Shown here: positions 33,883 through 41,787 of the stretch, piece by piece
How the letters are laid out: each line of letters starts with the position of its first letter
How positions within the stretch are numbered: position 1 is the first letter of the stretch
Assembly (NCBI GenBank): GCA_031296915.1
Contig: JAVDPC010000030.1
Location: 1-64,000 of the forward strand
Reading direction: 5' to 3'
DNA: 64,000 bases
From: Cerasicoccus frondis
GTDB lineage: Bacteria > Verrucomicrobiota > Verrucomicrobiia > Opitutales > Cerasicoccaceae
Program-made: the position numbers and the translations under genes
The notes under the pieces: model-generated
What the model was told of the DNA's origin: nothing
The model's database searches: none
Seen by the model: the letters and a program-made list of their open reading frames with translations, nothing else

Positions 33883-34708
33883 AGTAAAAGGTGAATACGT
33901 TGAGGGATTTTGCGCGGATCGCAAAGAAAAATACGGTTCGAAGGTTTGAAAGTTCGGAATGTGGGTACGGTGGGTAAGGTTGGTAGTGTGGGTAAGGTGA
34001 GGAATGTGGGTAAGGTGGGTGAGGTTGTAGTGGATTCGATGTTTGAGCCCCCGGGGGGGGGGGCAAATCGGGCTTGGGGGGAATATTGTGGCGCAGCAAG
34101 GCATCCCGCAGTCCAAGGGGGAGATTGCGGAAGGCGGGCGACCCGTTGTGTCGGTCGCACAAACGTCGATGCGGGCGATCTGTAAACTGGCATAATTTCA
34201 CGCGGACCTTGCCAGAAGATGCCTCGCATCTACTGGATTAAAACCTGGGGGCGTCAACGGGCTAGCTGCTGTCACCAGGCAGGCGTTGAATGGGCCCCAT
34301 CGTAACGGTTCAAGGCGCGCGCGAAAACGAATGCAGTCGCACGGCATCGACTGGACTAGCCGCAGGCTATGTCGGGCTCGGCGGAATGGTGGGAGTGTGG
34401 TTCATGGCGGTGAGTTGTGGAGTTTGGAAGTTCGAAGGTTCGTAGAGTTCGAAAGTTGGGCGTGGTGAGTTCAGAACAGGGTGCGTGATCAGCCTGTCCC
34501 GTTGAGCGGGATCTCGATCCGCACCCCATGCTGAAAGAATGCCAGCCACCGAGCTGAAACTGTAGATCGAGGCGATCCGCGCTAGCTCAGAGGGATGGAT
34601 TGGGGTTAAGTGAAATGTTCAAAATAACACTACTTGGCTCCAGGTTGTTTGCCAACAAAAAAAGTGAACATTCGGGCATTTTTTGTCCGCTTTTCTTCAT
34701 ATCCAATC
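33883..34708. other. 826-bp intergenic region between glyA and the Nudix gene
   Basis: No gene is supported. At 33940-34035 there is a degenerate tandem repeat of units like GTGGGTAAGGT. Related GTTCGAAAGTT words recur at 34425-34460. At 34052-34064 there is a run of G. At 34209-34231 an imperfect 10-bp hairpin (CAGTAGATGC-type arms on the minus strand) lies in the glyA leader region. A diverged palindromic repeat sits at 34506-34582. The stretch 34247-34400 is GC-rich and looks as if it could be structured RNA, but I recognise no family. Confidence 0.45.
34506..34582. repeat. Diverged copy of the GATCGAGACGATCC palindromic repeat
   Basis: The left arm GCGGGATCTCGATCCGC and the right arm GATCGAGGCGATCCGCGC face each other around a spacer containing GAGCTGAAACTG. 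The copy at 51628-51711 has the same layout and a related spacer (AAGCTGGGTGAAACTG), which marks them as one family and not chance palindromes. Confidence 0.65.
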
Positions 34709-35170
34709 TCAGAAATATTCCATTGCTCGCAGGCCAAGGTATTCGAATTTCCCGAAGCCAGCTTTCTTATCCTCCCAAACTCGATCACGAAGAATTAACG
34801 GAAAAACGTCCTTCGGCTCGTTCATCACTTCGTCCTCGGTGAAGAAGCGGGCTTCAACAATGTGCTCACGAGTTGCCTCCTCAGCTTCAACCGAGATCGC
34901 ACCGCCCAAGAGCTCGCACAGAACCCACGTCTTGATATGCCGAGTAGTGGGCTCATGGAATTCCTCCAAGTAAACTGGCCGAATTGGCTCGGCATTTAAT
35001 CCGGTCTCCTCCCTGACTTCGCGCTTTGCTGCTTGGCATATGCCCTCCGTGTCGATTACTCCGCCGCCCGGAGCGACCCAGAAATCGTAGCTTCCCTCTT
35101 TCTTGTGGCGAACGAGGAGTATTCGATCGCCATCAAAGACAATAGCACCAGCTGAGATTCGATGTTTCAT
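34709..35170 (-). CDS. Nudix hydrolase
   Basis: The 153-aa protein has the Nudix box GX5EX7REUXEEXGU as GGGVIDTEGICQAAKREVREE then TGL (residues about 37-60), which binds Mg2+ and a nucleoside diphosphate linked to another group. The substrate cannot be named. Codon use and base composition are more AT-rich than the flanking chromosome, as in its two neighbours, which suggests recent acquisition as a block. It has a simple ATG start and no obvious operon partner. Confidence 0.9.
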   Translation of the reverse strand: MKHRISAGAIVFDGDRILLVRHKKEGSYDFWVAPGGGVIDTEGICQAAKREVREETGLNAEPIRPVYLEEFHEPTTRHIKTWVLCELLGGAISVEAEEATREHIVEARFFTEDEVMNEPKDVFPLILRDRVWEDKKAGFGKFEYLGLRAMEYF

Positions 35171-35253
35171 GTAATTTGCAGAACGTAAACATGGGATACG
35201 AAAAAAGGCGCAGCCTTATTCGTTAGCTCCATCGGCTTGTTCGAATTGTTTTT

Positions 35254-35769
35254 TTAGCATTGTTCTAAGGCAAATTGCTTTAGTTCTTTCGGTGATTGAA
35301 TGTGAAAAACATCTTTCTTTCCTTGGTAGCTCTCAACCAACTTTAGCAGCTTCGGTCGTATGTCTCGATCGATCATCCAGATCATTTTCAACATCTTCCA
35401 TGTCATCGGGACTAAATTACACCCTTCTGGTTTCTCTACGGACTTCGAATTGATTAGAGCCTTAAGTTGCCTCTTTAACGCCCAATAGAGGTGAATCCAG
35501 ACGCTGTGGTCCACAAAGATGATCGTATCGGCCTTTTCAAATCGTCCTTCTATTGTTTCCCAAGGCCCCCATCCGTCTAAGAGCCATTTATCTTGCTCTA
35601 TGACCTTTCGAATTTCGGAAGCCACTTCTTTTTCTGGTGCAGCGACCCAACCTGGTTTCCACTGAATTTTATCCACCGGGTGAAGTGGTAGTTTGTGTTT
35701 TTTCACGATGGCTTTGCAGATGGTTGACTTTCCACCTGCTGCATTTCCGATGATGGTTGCTTTGCACAT
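35254..35769 (-). CDS. P-loop nucleotide kinase-like protein (adenylate kinase/topology-modulation type)
   Basis: The N-terminus CKATIIGNAAGGKSTICKAI contains a Walker A motif (GNAAGGKST, residues about 8-16). LPLHPVDKIQWKPGWVAAP matches the family of small adenylate-kinase-like proteins sometimes named topology modulation protein (FlaR). The lid region is WALKRQLKAL. Members are mostly uncharacterised kinases. It lies in the AT-richer patch. The 171-aa length is normal. Confidence 0.85.
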   Translation of the reverse strand: MCKATIIGNAAGGKSTICKAIVKKHKLPLHPVDKIQWKPGWVAAPEKEVASEIRKVIEQDKWLLDGWGPWETIEGRFEKADTIIFVDHSVWIHLYWALKRQLKALINSKSVEKPEGCNLVPMTWKMLKMIWMIDRDIRPKLLKLVESYQGKKDVFHIQSPKELKQFALEQC

Positions 35770-35790
35770 ATTATTCCATTTTGTAGAATG

Positions 35791-36039
35791 CTAAGAGTCG
35801 GTGTGATGTGAATGCTCACCCAGCGCGTCTTGTTGTGCTTTGAATGCTATGCCTGCCTTCCGCATGTCTCTAACGAAGCTAGGGTAGTCCTGTTTTTGAC
35901 GAAATGAACCGATATGCTTTGTTACATTACCTTTTCGGTCATGAAGACTATCAGGCAAATCCGCCAACTTACCAGACATTCTTTGATACAGAGTATGCAT
36001 AGAATATGCCGATAGCAAAAGGTTTTCTTCGAACACCAA
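35791..36039 (-). CDS. Small hypothetical protein in the AT-rich patch
   Basis: An 82-aa frame with TTG or GTG start (MVFEENLLLSAYSMHTLYQR, ending GEHSHHTDS). The composition is protein-like (mixed charged and aromatic residues, QKQDYPSFVRDMRKAGIAFK), and it follows the same strand and AT-richness as its two downstream neighbours. A stop codon lies close upstream in frame, so it cannot be much longer. No family was recognised, and it could be the remnant of a larger gene. Confidence 0.4.
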   Translation of the reverse strand: MVFEENLLLSAYSMHTLYQRMSGKLADLPDSLHDRKGNVTKHIGSFRQKQDYPSFVRDMRKAGIAFKAQQDALGEHSHHTDS

Positions 36040-36133
36040 TTTCCATCATTCCGCTTCGATGGCTGGGCCTTTGGCCAGCATTCCCGGGCTTCTCGGATCA
36101 GTGGGTTCATACTTCTACACAGCAGGCTGGTTC

Positions 36134-36586
36134 TTATGCCCTGGCCTGGTCGTAGATGGCTTTGACCGACGGGCGCACGAGCACGATCAGCGTCAGCACG
36201 CCAAGTGCGGTGCCCATGGGGAATAAGATGCAGTTGATGCAAGCCACGACAAAAGAGAAGTAGTAATCTCGGCGCTGCTTGATTTTTCGCCCCGAAATGA
36301 TGGTCGCAATCGCCAACGCCTGTCCGGCCAGAAAGCAAAACAAACCGGCTCCAAAGACGATCCAGCCAAACATACTCATCGGGAAGGGGAAGGTCTGCGG
36401 CGCGTTGTGCATTTCTTCGAGCATGGGGTTCGTACCGAGCAGGAAGCTTAGACCGACCAACATATGAATGATGGGCATGCAGGCGAAGAGCACTCCCACG
36501 CCGCCAATGGCGTAGTGCGCAATCGCGAGTGAATTCAAATGTGACTCGTCTTGGGAGGGAGGTAAGGGTGGAGGCGTTTCGTGCAT
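36134..36586 (-). CDS. Uncharacterised small membrane protein
   Basis: The longest open frame reaches 37012 but overlaps the neighbouring gene. Starting at ATG 36586 gives a 150-aa protein that begins MHETPPPLPPSQDESHLNSL. This proline-rich cytoplasmic start and the following IAHYAIGGVGVLFACMPIIH, with four membrane segments and a closing VRPSVKAIYD, match a common uncharacterised family in Bacteroidota and Verrucomicrobiota. Function is unknown. Confidence 0.75.
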   Translation of the reverse strand: MHETPPPLPPSQDESHLNSLAIAHYAIGGVGVLFACMPIIHMLVGLSFLLGTNPMLEEMHNAPQTFPFPMSMFGWIVFGAGLFCFLAGQALAIATIISGRKIKQRRDYYFSFVVACINCILFPMGTALGVLTLIVLVRPSVKAIYDQARA

Positions 36587-36662
36587 GCTGCCATTATGAC
36601 ATTGTGGGCGGGCGACAACTATTGCAATGGGACGGCTTGTTTGTAACGTCGCCGCTTCGGCC

Positions 36663-37766
36663 TCACAATTCGCAGAGTGGTTGGTTGGCGTTGCCGATGA
36701 AAGGATGCAGCTTGGCCTCGCCGGTGAGCCCGAAGGCCGCCAGCGCCTCGCGGAGCTTGTCTTTGGTCTCTTCGCCGGGATCGTAAAGCAGGAGATCGAT
36801 ATAAGATAAGCGCGCGCCGGTGGCGCCGCCGATGCACTCGCCGCGGAGCTCGGGCTTGAGCGCCTTTTCGATGGCTTCTTCGATCTCGCCGCGACGTGAG
36901 GACTCCTCACCTCTGGGCAGATGGCTGGAGGGGAAGGACACGAAGACAAACTCGGCCCCCATGCCCTCAAACGGATTCTCCGGGATCTGGCCGCGCTCGC
37001 CGAGGAAGTCATTGATCAAGCGGCGGTGGCGGGTGTTGCCGACCAGGGTGTCCGAGCGGATAAAGCTGTCGTCGGGCTCGGGCAGTCGGTAAATGGAGTA
37101 AGCGCCAAACTGCTCGGGCGCCTGCCAACTGGCGCGAATCGATTCCACCTCCTGCCGCAGCTCATGAATGGGGACGGATTTGGCCAGCTTGTCATTGCGG
37201 ATGTGGATGTCGCCAATGTGGTTTTCCACGGCGTCCTCGCCCAGGGCTTCATCGAGCATGATGAAGATGATCTGGTAGGCGGCGTTTTCGGGCAGCTCGC
37301 TGAAGGCGGGGTGCCAGGCGCTCAGGTTGATGACCTGGCTGTCGCGCTGTGCATGCAGGGTGACCCAGATTTCGCCGGCTTTGATGCTCTGGCCGTTGAT
37401 TTCCAGTTTGATGCCTTCGTTGAAATCGTGTGATGGCTGGCGGCTCGCATAAAAGGTCCAGCCAGGCAGCTCCGGGGCCTGTGAGAGCCAGAATTCGGTG
37501 AGCAGGCGTTTGTGGCTGTTGCCCTCCGGGGAAAGGGTGAAGGAGTGGCCTCCCTTAGCCTCGGAGTCAGCGCCAAAGACCCACGCGAGGCCAGGAATGA
37601 TGTCTTCGCACTTGGCGCTGACTTCATCCGTCAGATCCGGGCATTTGCCAGACTCAAGGGTTTCGTAAAAGCGGGCTGATTGCTCCGCAAACCAAGTCCA
37701 AAAAGCGGCTACTCTTTGGTTGAACGGGATGATGATCGGCGCTTTTGTTTTCCGGCTGAAGAACAT
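36663..37766 (-). CDS. Hypothetical protein, 367 aa
   Basis: No family was recognised. The protein is soluble, with no signal or membrane segment. It starts MFFSRKTKAPIIIPFNQRVA and has tryptophan-rich blocks (FWTWFAEQSARFYETLESG) that suggest a compact globular N-terminal domain. A central region reads ENAAYQIIFIMLDEALGEDA, and a C-terminal half includes GDIHIRNDKLAKSVPIHEL and GGATGARLSYIDLLLYD. It has the look of a two-domain immunity- or DUF695-like protein, but I cannot support a name. The rpiB gene lies 35 bp upstream on the same strand, so it may be the last gene of the purD operon. Confidence 0.7.
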   Translation of the reverse strand: MFFSRKTKAPIIIPFNQRVAAFWTWFAEQSARFYETLESGKCPDLTDEVSAKCEDIIPGLAWVFGADSEAKGGHSFTLSPEGNSHKRLLTEFWLSQAPELPGWTFYASRQPSHDFNEGIKLEINGQSIKAGEIWVTLHAQRDSQVINLSAWHPAFSELPENAAYQIIFIMLDEALGEDAVENHIGDIHIRNDKLAKSVPIHELRQEVESIRASWQAPEQFGAYSIYRLPEPDDSFIRSDTLVGNTRHRRLINDFLGERGQIPENPFEGMGAEFVFVSFPSSHLPRGEESSRRGEIEEAIEKALKPELRGECIGGATGARLSYIDLLLYDPGEETKDKLREALAAFGLTGEAKLHPFIGNANQPLCEL

Positions 37767-37801
37767 GATTGGCCGTCTCTATCGGTGAGGTTGGCAGGAA
37801 A

Positions 37802-38260
37802 TTAATCTTCCGCTTCGAGGGCAGACATTTTTTCGACGCGCCGGGCATGGCGCTCACCGCCTGGGCCGTCGCCTTGCCAGGGGGTATTGATGAAAATGCG
37901 GGTCATCTTCGCCGCCATGTAAGGCGTGTCGTATTTCTGGCCGAAGCAGATGACGTTGGCGTTGTTGTGCAGGCGGGAAAACTCCGCAGCGTCCTCGTTG
38001 TGGCAGACGGCGCCGCGTGCGCCATGCACCTTGTTCACCGCGATGCTGATGCCGATGCCGGAGGTGCAAATGGCGACGCCGAAGTTTGCCTCGCCGCTCA
38101 CCACATCCCTGGCCACGGCCTCGCCGAAGTCCGGGTAGTCGACGCTTTCAAGCCCTTTGGCGCCGCGGTCGATGACCTCATGGCCTTCGGCTTTCAGCGT
38201 CTCGATGAGCGTCGTTTTCAGGTCATAACCTCCGTGATCGGAACCGATGGAAATTTTCAT
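37802..38260 (-). CDS. rpiB: Ribose-5-phosphate isomerase B
   Basis: RpiB interconverts ribose 5-phosphate and ribulose 5-phosphate in the pentose phosphate pathway. Signatures are MKISIGSDHGGYDLKTTLIE at the N-terminus, the catalytic cysteine in GVAICTSGIGISIAVNKV (about residues 64-81), and ARGAVCHNEDAAEFSRLHN with the second conserved region. The ATG at 38260 was chosen; it directly follows the tyrosine phosphatase stop, so the genes are coupled. The 152-aa length is normal. Confidence 0.94.
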   Translation of the reverse strand: MKISIGSDHGGYDLKTTLIETLKAEGHEVIDRGAKGLESVDYPDFGEAVARDVVSGEANFGVAICTSGIGISIAVNKVHGARGAVCHNEDAAEFSRLHNNANVICFGQKYDTPYMAAKMTRIFINTPWQGDGPGGERHARRVEKMSALEAED

Positions 38261-38261
38261 T

Positions 38262-38756
38262 TTAGGAATTGTAGTAAAGTGGATATTGCTCACGCAGGAA
38301 TTTGAGCAAGCTGGGGATGGCCTCGACCATGGAATCGCGGCAAAGCTCATACTCCGGCAGATCACGGCCAAAGGGGTCGGGGATTTCCACGGAGGCGTCG
38401 CCGCCGATCAGCTCGCGGAACAAATACATGTGCTTGGGAATGTGCTCGAAATGAACCTCGATCAGCGTGCGATGAGTCTGCGTCATGCAGAAGACGGCAA
38501 AAGCGCGATCCAGCAAATCTTGGCTGATTTGCTGGCTGCGGTGGTTGCGCAAGTCCAGCCCGACGGTGCTCAGCGCCTTAACTGAATTTAGCGAGGCCGG
38601 ATCGCCGTTGTAGGCCGAAATGCCCGCAGAGACGACTTTGAGCTTGTTGAGCGGAGAGTCCTCCGCCGCCAGGCCGTGCGCCAGCAATCGCTCGCCCATG
38701 GGGCTGCGGCAGATGTTTGCGGTGCAGACGATTATGATGTGATCGCGCTCGGGCAT
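38262..38756 (-). CDS. Low molecular weight protein-tyrosine phosphatase family protein
   Basis: The P-loop CX5R reads VCTANICRS, with nucleophile Cys11 and Arg17. The general acid is the aspartate in IPDPFG near residue 127. The 164-aa protein is full length. Members act as protein tyrosine phosphatases, often on exopolysaccharide kinases, or as arsenate reductases. The DP loop supports the former. It lies between purD and rpiB on the same strand, in an operon-like run. Bacterial Sua5-PTP-RpiB type neighbourhoods are common, so the link with rpiB is typical. Confidence 0.92.
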   Translation of the reverse strand: MPERDHIIIVCTANICRSPMGERLLAHGLAAEDSPLNKLKVVSAGISAYNGDPASLNSVKALSTVGLDLRNHRSQQISQDLLDRAFAVFCMTQTHRTLIEVHFEHIPKHMYLFRELIGGDASVEIPDPFGRDLPEYELCRDSMVEAIPSLLKFLREQYPLYYNS

Positions 38757-38819
38757 GTTGAGGAAAACTTATAGCGCTAAGCCCGGCCCATGCACGAAAA
38801 AACGAAGACGAAGTTATCT

Positions 38820-40097
38820 TCAGCTCTCGCGCTCCAGTTGGCGCCAGGCAATGTCGCGGCGGTAGAAGGCGTTCTTCCACTTCACCTGCTCGACGACTTG
38901 GTAGGCGTCTGCCTTGGCTTGCTGGAGGGTGGGGGCGTTGGCCACCACGCCCAGCACGCGGCCGCCAGCGGTGACGATTTCGCCTGCGTCATTCTTTACC
39001 GTGCCGGCGTGAACGATGGACACATTGTCCGGCAATTCCGCCGGGAAGCTGATCACGTCGCCCTTGCGGTAGGCGTCCGGGTAACCTCCGGCGGCCATGA
39101 CGACGATCATCGAATATTCGTCCTTTACGCGCACGGTCTCGGGCTTGAGCTCGCCGCGGGCGCAGTCCAGGATGAGCTGCACCGGGTCTTGCTCCAGGAG
39201 CGGCAGCAAAATCTGGCACTCGGGGTCGCCAAAGCGGACGTTGAACTCAACCACCTTGGGCTGGCCGTCCGGCATCACCATAATGCCCACGTAGAGTGTG
39301 CCGCGGTAGTCGATGCCGTCGTCCTTCAGCGCCTTGAGCGTGGGAATGATGATTTCCTCGCGGACTTTCTTTTCCACGGCGTCATTGACCACTGCTGCTG
39401 GCGCATAGGCGCCCATGCCGCCGGTGTTGAGACCGGTGTCGCCTTCACCCACGCGCTTGTGGTCCTGGCTGGCGGGCAGCATAATGTAGTCTTCGCCGGA
39501 GACCATGAGCATGATGGAGGCTTCCTCGCCGTCCATAAATTCTTCCACCAGAATCTCGTGGCCCGCTACGCCAAAGGAGTTTTTCACGAGCATGTCGCGC
39601 GCGACCTGTTCGGCTTCGGTGAAGCTCTGGCAGATGAGCACGCCTTTGCCCGCAGCCAGGCCGTCAGCCTTGATGACGAGCGGGTATTCGGCGTTTTGCA
39701 GGTATTGCAGTGATTTGGTGAAATCCGTGAACTTCTCGCCCCAGGCCGTGGGGATCTTGTTGTTGATCAGGAATTCCTTGGTGAAGGTCTTGCTGGCCTC
39801 CAGGCGCGCGCCATCGAGGTTGGGGCCATAAACATCGAAACCGGCTGCGCGGAGGGCGTCTGCGGCGCCAATGGCCAGAGGCGCTTCGGGGCCGACGATG
39901 ACGAGGTCGGCCGCGACTTCTTTGGCGAGAGCCACAATGGCGTCGACGTTATTGACATCCAGCGCGCGGCAATCTGCGTCCAGCGCCATGCCGCCATTGC
40001 CGGGAGCGGCAATGATTTCGTCCACCAGGGGGCTTTTCTTGCAGGCGATGACCAACGAGTGCTCACGACCGCCAGAACCAATGACCAAAACTTTCAT
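38820..40097 (-). CDS. purD: Phosphoribosylamine-glycine ligase
   Basis: PurD is an ATP-grasp enzyme that joins glycine to phosphoribosylamine, step 2 of purine synthesis. Signatures are MKVLVIGSGGREHSL, VVGPEAPLAIG-like IVGPEAPLAIGAADALRAAG, the ATP-binding KADGLAAGKGV, GGMGAYAPAA and the metal-binding VEFNVRFGDPECQ. The start was set at ATG 40097; the six upstream codons are not supported. The 425-aa length is normal. It likely leads the run purD, tyrosine phosphatase, rpiB. It is divergent from the sulfatase gene. Confidence 0.95.
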   Translation of the reverse strand: MKVLVIGSGGREHSLVIACKKSPLVDEIIAAPGNGGMALDADCRALDVNNVDAIVALAKEVAADLVIVGPEAPLAIGAADALRAAGFDVYGPNLDGARLEASKTFTKEFLINNKIPTAWGEKFTDFTKSLQYLQNAEYPLVIKADGLAAGKGVLICQSFTEAEQVARDMLVKNSFGVAGHEILVEEFMDGEEASIMLMVSGEDYIMLPASQDHKRVGEGDTGLNTGGMGAYAPAAVVNDAVEKKVREEIIIPTLKALKDDGIDYRGTLYVGIMVMPDGQPKVVEFNVRFGDPECQILLPLLEQDPVQLILDCARGELKPETVRVKDEYSMIVVMAAGGYPDAYRKGDVISFPAELPDNVSIVHAGTVKNDAGEIVTAGGRVLGVVANAPTLQQAKADAYQVVEQVKWKNAFYRRDIAWRQLERES

Positions 40098-40252
40098 GGG
40101 CCAGAACAAACACACCTCACGCGCGGGATGAAAGGAAAAAAGATCAAACTTCTGTCCCGGGTTGCTCGCGCCAGAAGCCGGGGAACGGCCTATGAAATTT
40201 CTCCGTCTATGTTACTCGACATCGTTGAGCGGCTGTTTCTAACTGGATTGCG

Positions 40253-41572
40253 ATGAAGAAACCCAACGTCATCTGGTTCGTCTGTGATCAAATGCGTGGC
40301 CAGGCCACGGGATACAATGGCGACCCCAACGTCTTTACCCCGAACCTCGACAACATGTCCATTTGCGGCGCCGCATTCACCCAGGCGGTGTCCGGCTACC
40401 CGCTGTGTTGTCCGTTTCGCGCGAGCATGTTGACGGGGCGTTACGCGCACAACCACTCGGTGAAAATTCACGAGGACAAGCTGGAAAACTCCTACCAGAT
40501 CATCGCCGATGTCTTCAACGAGCATGACTACGAGACGATTTACCTCGGCAAATGGCACCTCGCGGGGATGAAGGAGAGCGAAGGGCGCACCGTGACGCGG
40601 ACGGTGGCAAGGGAGGATCGCATGCGATTCGACACCTGGATTGGCTACGAAAACAACAACAGCCAATGGGACTGCTATCTCCACGGGCACGAGGGAGATC
40701 AGGAAGTGCCGCATTTCAAGGTGATCGATTACGAAACCGACGCGCTGACGGACATGGCGCTGCAACGCATCCAGGCGCGCAAGGATTCCGATAAGCCGTT
40801 CTTCATGGTGGTTTCCGTTCAGCCGCCGCACGTGCCATGCCTGGCGCCGCCGGAGCACCGACATTATCAGGCGCAGCAACTGGAGCTACGGCCCAATGTG
40901 CCGGTTAAGGAGATCGCGCGGACACGCATTGATTTATCCGGCTATTATGCGCAGATCGAGAACATCGATCACAACGTGGGCCGCATCATGGATTTGCTGC
41001 GCGCAGAGGAGATGATCAACGACACGCATCTCATCTTTTTCTCCGATCATGGCGATCAAATGGGCAGCCAGGGCGCCTATGGCAAATGCGTGCCTTACGA
41101 GGAGTCGGCGCGTGTGCCGTTTCTCATGGGCGGCGGCGAGCCGATGAATTATTACAAGATCGCCGGCAAGAATAACTGCCTGCTGAACCACGTGGATATT
41201 GCTCCGACGACGCTGGGCCTTTGCGGCATTGCGACTCCGGATTGGATGGAGGGCTTTGACTACTCTCACCGTCGCACCGGCGTAAATTACGCGGACCGTA
41301 TACACGAAGAACCTGACAGCGCCTTTTTACAACTCATTGGCGACCGTGAATCCGGCTATGCCTGGCGTTGCGTGGTCACCAGGGATGGTTGGAAATACGC
41401 CGCCGTGCGCGGAGGCGGCCATTGGCTCATGTATAACCTCAACGACGATCCTTACGAGCAAACGAACCTGGCATTCAATACGTGGTACTACAAGAAGCGC
41501 TGTGAGCTCAAGGCGCTCCTTCAGGACTGGATCACCAAGACCGGCGACGACTTTCCCCTCCCATCCGACTAG
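40253..41572 (+). CDS. Sulfatase (formylglycine-dependent, cytoplasmic)
   Basis: The 439-aa protein starts KPNVIWFVCDQMRGQATGYN with the metal-binding aspartate. It has the sulfatase signature YPLCCPFRASMLTGRYAHNH (about residues 50-69), in which the first cysteine of CCPFR is the CxPxR site converted to formylglycine. The second metal pair is FFSDHGDQMGSQGAYGK. No signal peptide is present, unlike most polysaccharide sulfatases of this phylum, so it should be cytoplasmic. Phosphonate monoester or choline-sulfate-type substrates are possible. It needs a maturase elsewhere. A palindromic hairpin follows the stop. Confidence 0.9.
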   Translation: MKKPNVIWFVCDQMRGQATGYNGDPNVFTPNLDNMSICGAAFTQAVSGYPLCCPFRASMLTGRYAHNHSVKIHEDKLENSYQIIADVFNEHDYETIYLGKWHLAGMKESEGRTVTRTVAREDRMRFDTWIGYENNNSQWDCYLHGHEGDQEVPHFKVIDYETDALTDMALQRIQARKDSDKPFFMVVSVQPPHVPCLAPPEHRHYQAQQLELRPNVPVKEIARTRIDLSGYYAQIENIDHNVGRIMDLLRAEEMINDTHLIFFSDHGDQMGSQGAYGKCVPYEESARVPFLMGGGEPMNYYKIAGKNNCLLNHVDIAPTTLGLCGIATPDWMEGFDYSHRRTGVNYADRIHEEPDSAFLQLIGDRESGYAWRCVVTRDGWKYAAVRGGGHWLMYNLNDDPYEQTNLAFNTWYYKKRCELKALLQDWITKTGDDFPLPSD

Positions 41573-41593
41573 GCAGCGTGCCGTTGCATCCGG

Positions 41594-41612
41594 ATTGGCG
41601 CATGGCGCCAAT
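41594..41612 (+). terminator. Hairpin after the sulfatase gene
   Basis: ATTGGCGC-ATG-GCGCCAAT is a perfect 8-bp inverted repeat 22 bp after the sulfatase stop. There is no T-tract behind it, so termination by this stem alone is uncertain. Confidence 0.35.
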
Positions 41613-41632
41613 GGCTAATCAAGGACTCTGAG

Positions 41633-41703
41633 GTAGCACAGGCGTCTCGCCTGTGTTGTTTCAGTTAGATGGGATCGGTACACAGGCGAGACGCCTGTGC
41701 TAC
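41633..41703. repeat. 24-bp perfect inverted repeat (GCACAGGCGTCTCGCCTGTG type)
   Basis: The arms 41633-41656 and 41680-41703 are exact reverse complements separated by 23 nt. Each arm is itself a palindrome (CACAGGCG-TCT-CGCCTGTG). Intergenic elements of this sequence are frequent in Planctomycetota and Verrucomicrobiota genomes. The function is unknown. Confidence 0.85.
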
Positions 41704-41787
41704 GCCAATACGCTTGTTCTACGTCAATATGCGCCGCCGCCACGTTGCCTCATACACATCGCTAAGCCATTTGCCCATCGGGCAAAT

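Noticed and set aside
33883..34116. N-terminal extension of GlyA (Thr-His repeats)
   Set aside because: Translation of a simple tandem repeat; family start is at 33882.
33883..34200. Glycine riboswitch for glyA
   Set aside because: None of the conserved glycine-riboswitch words was found on the minus strand.
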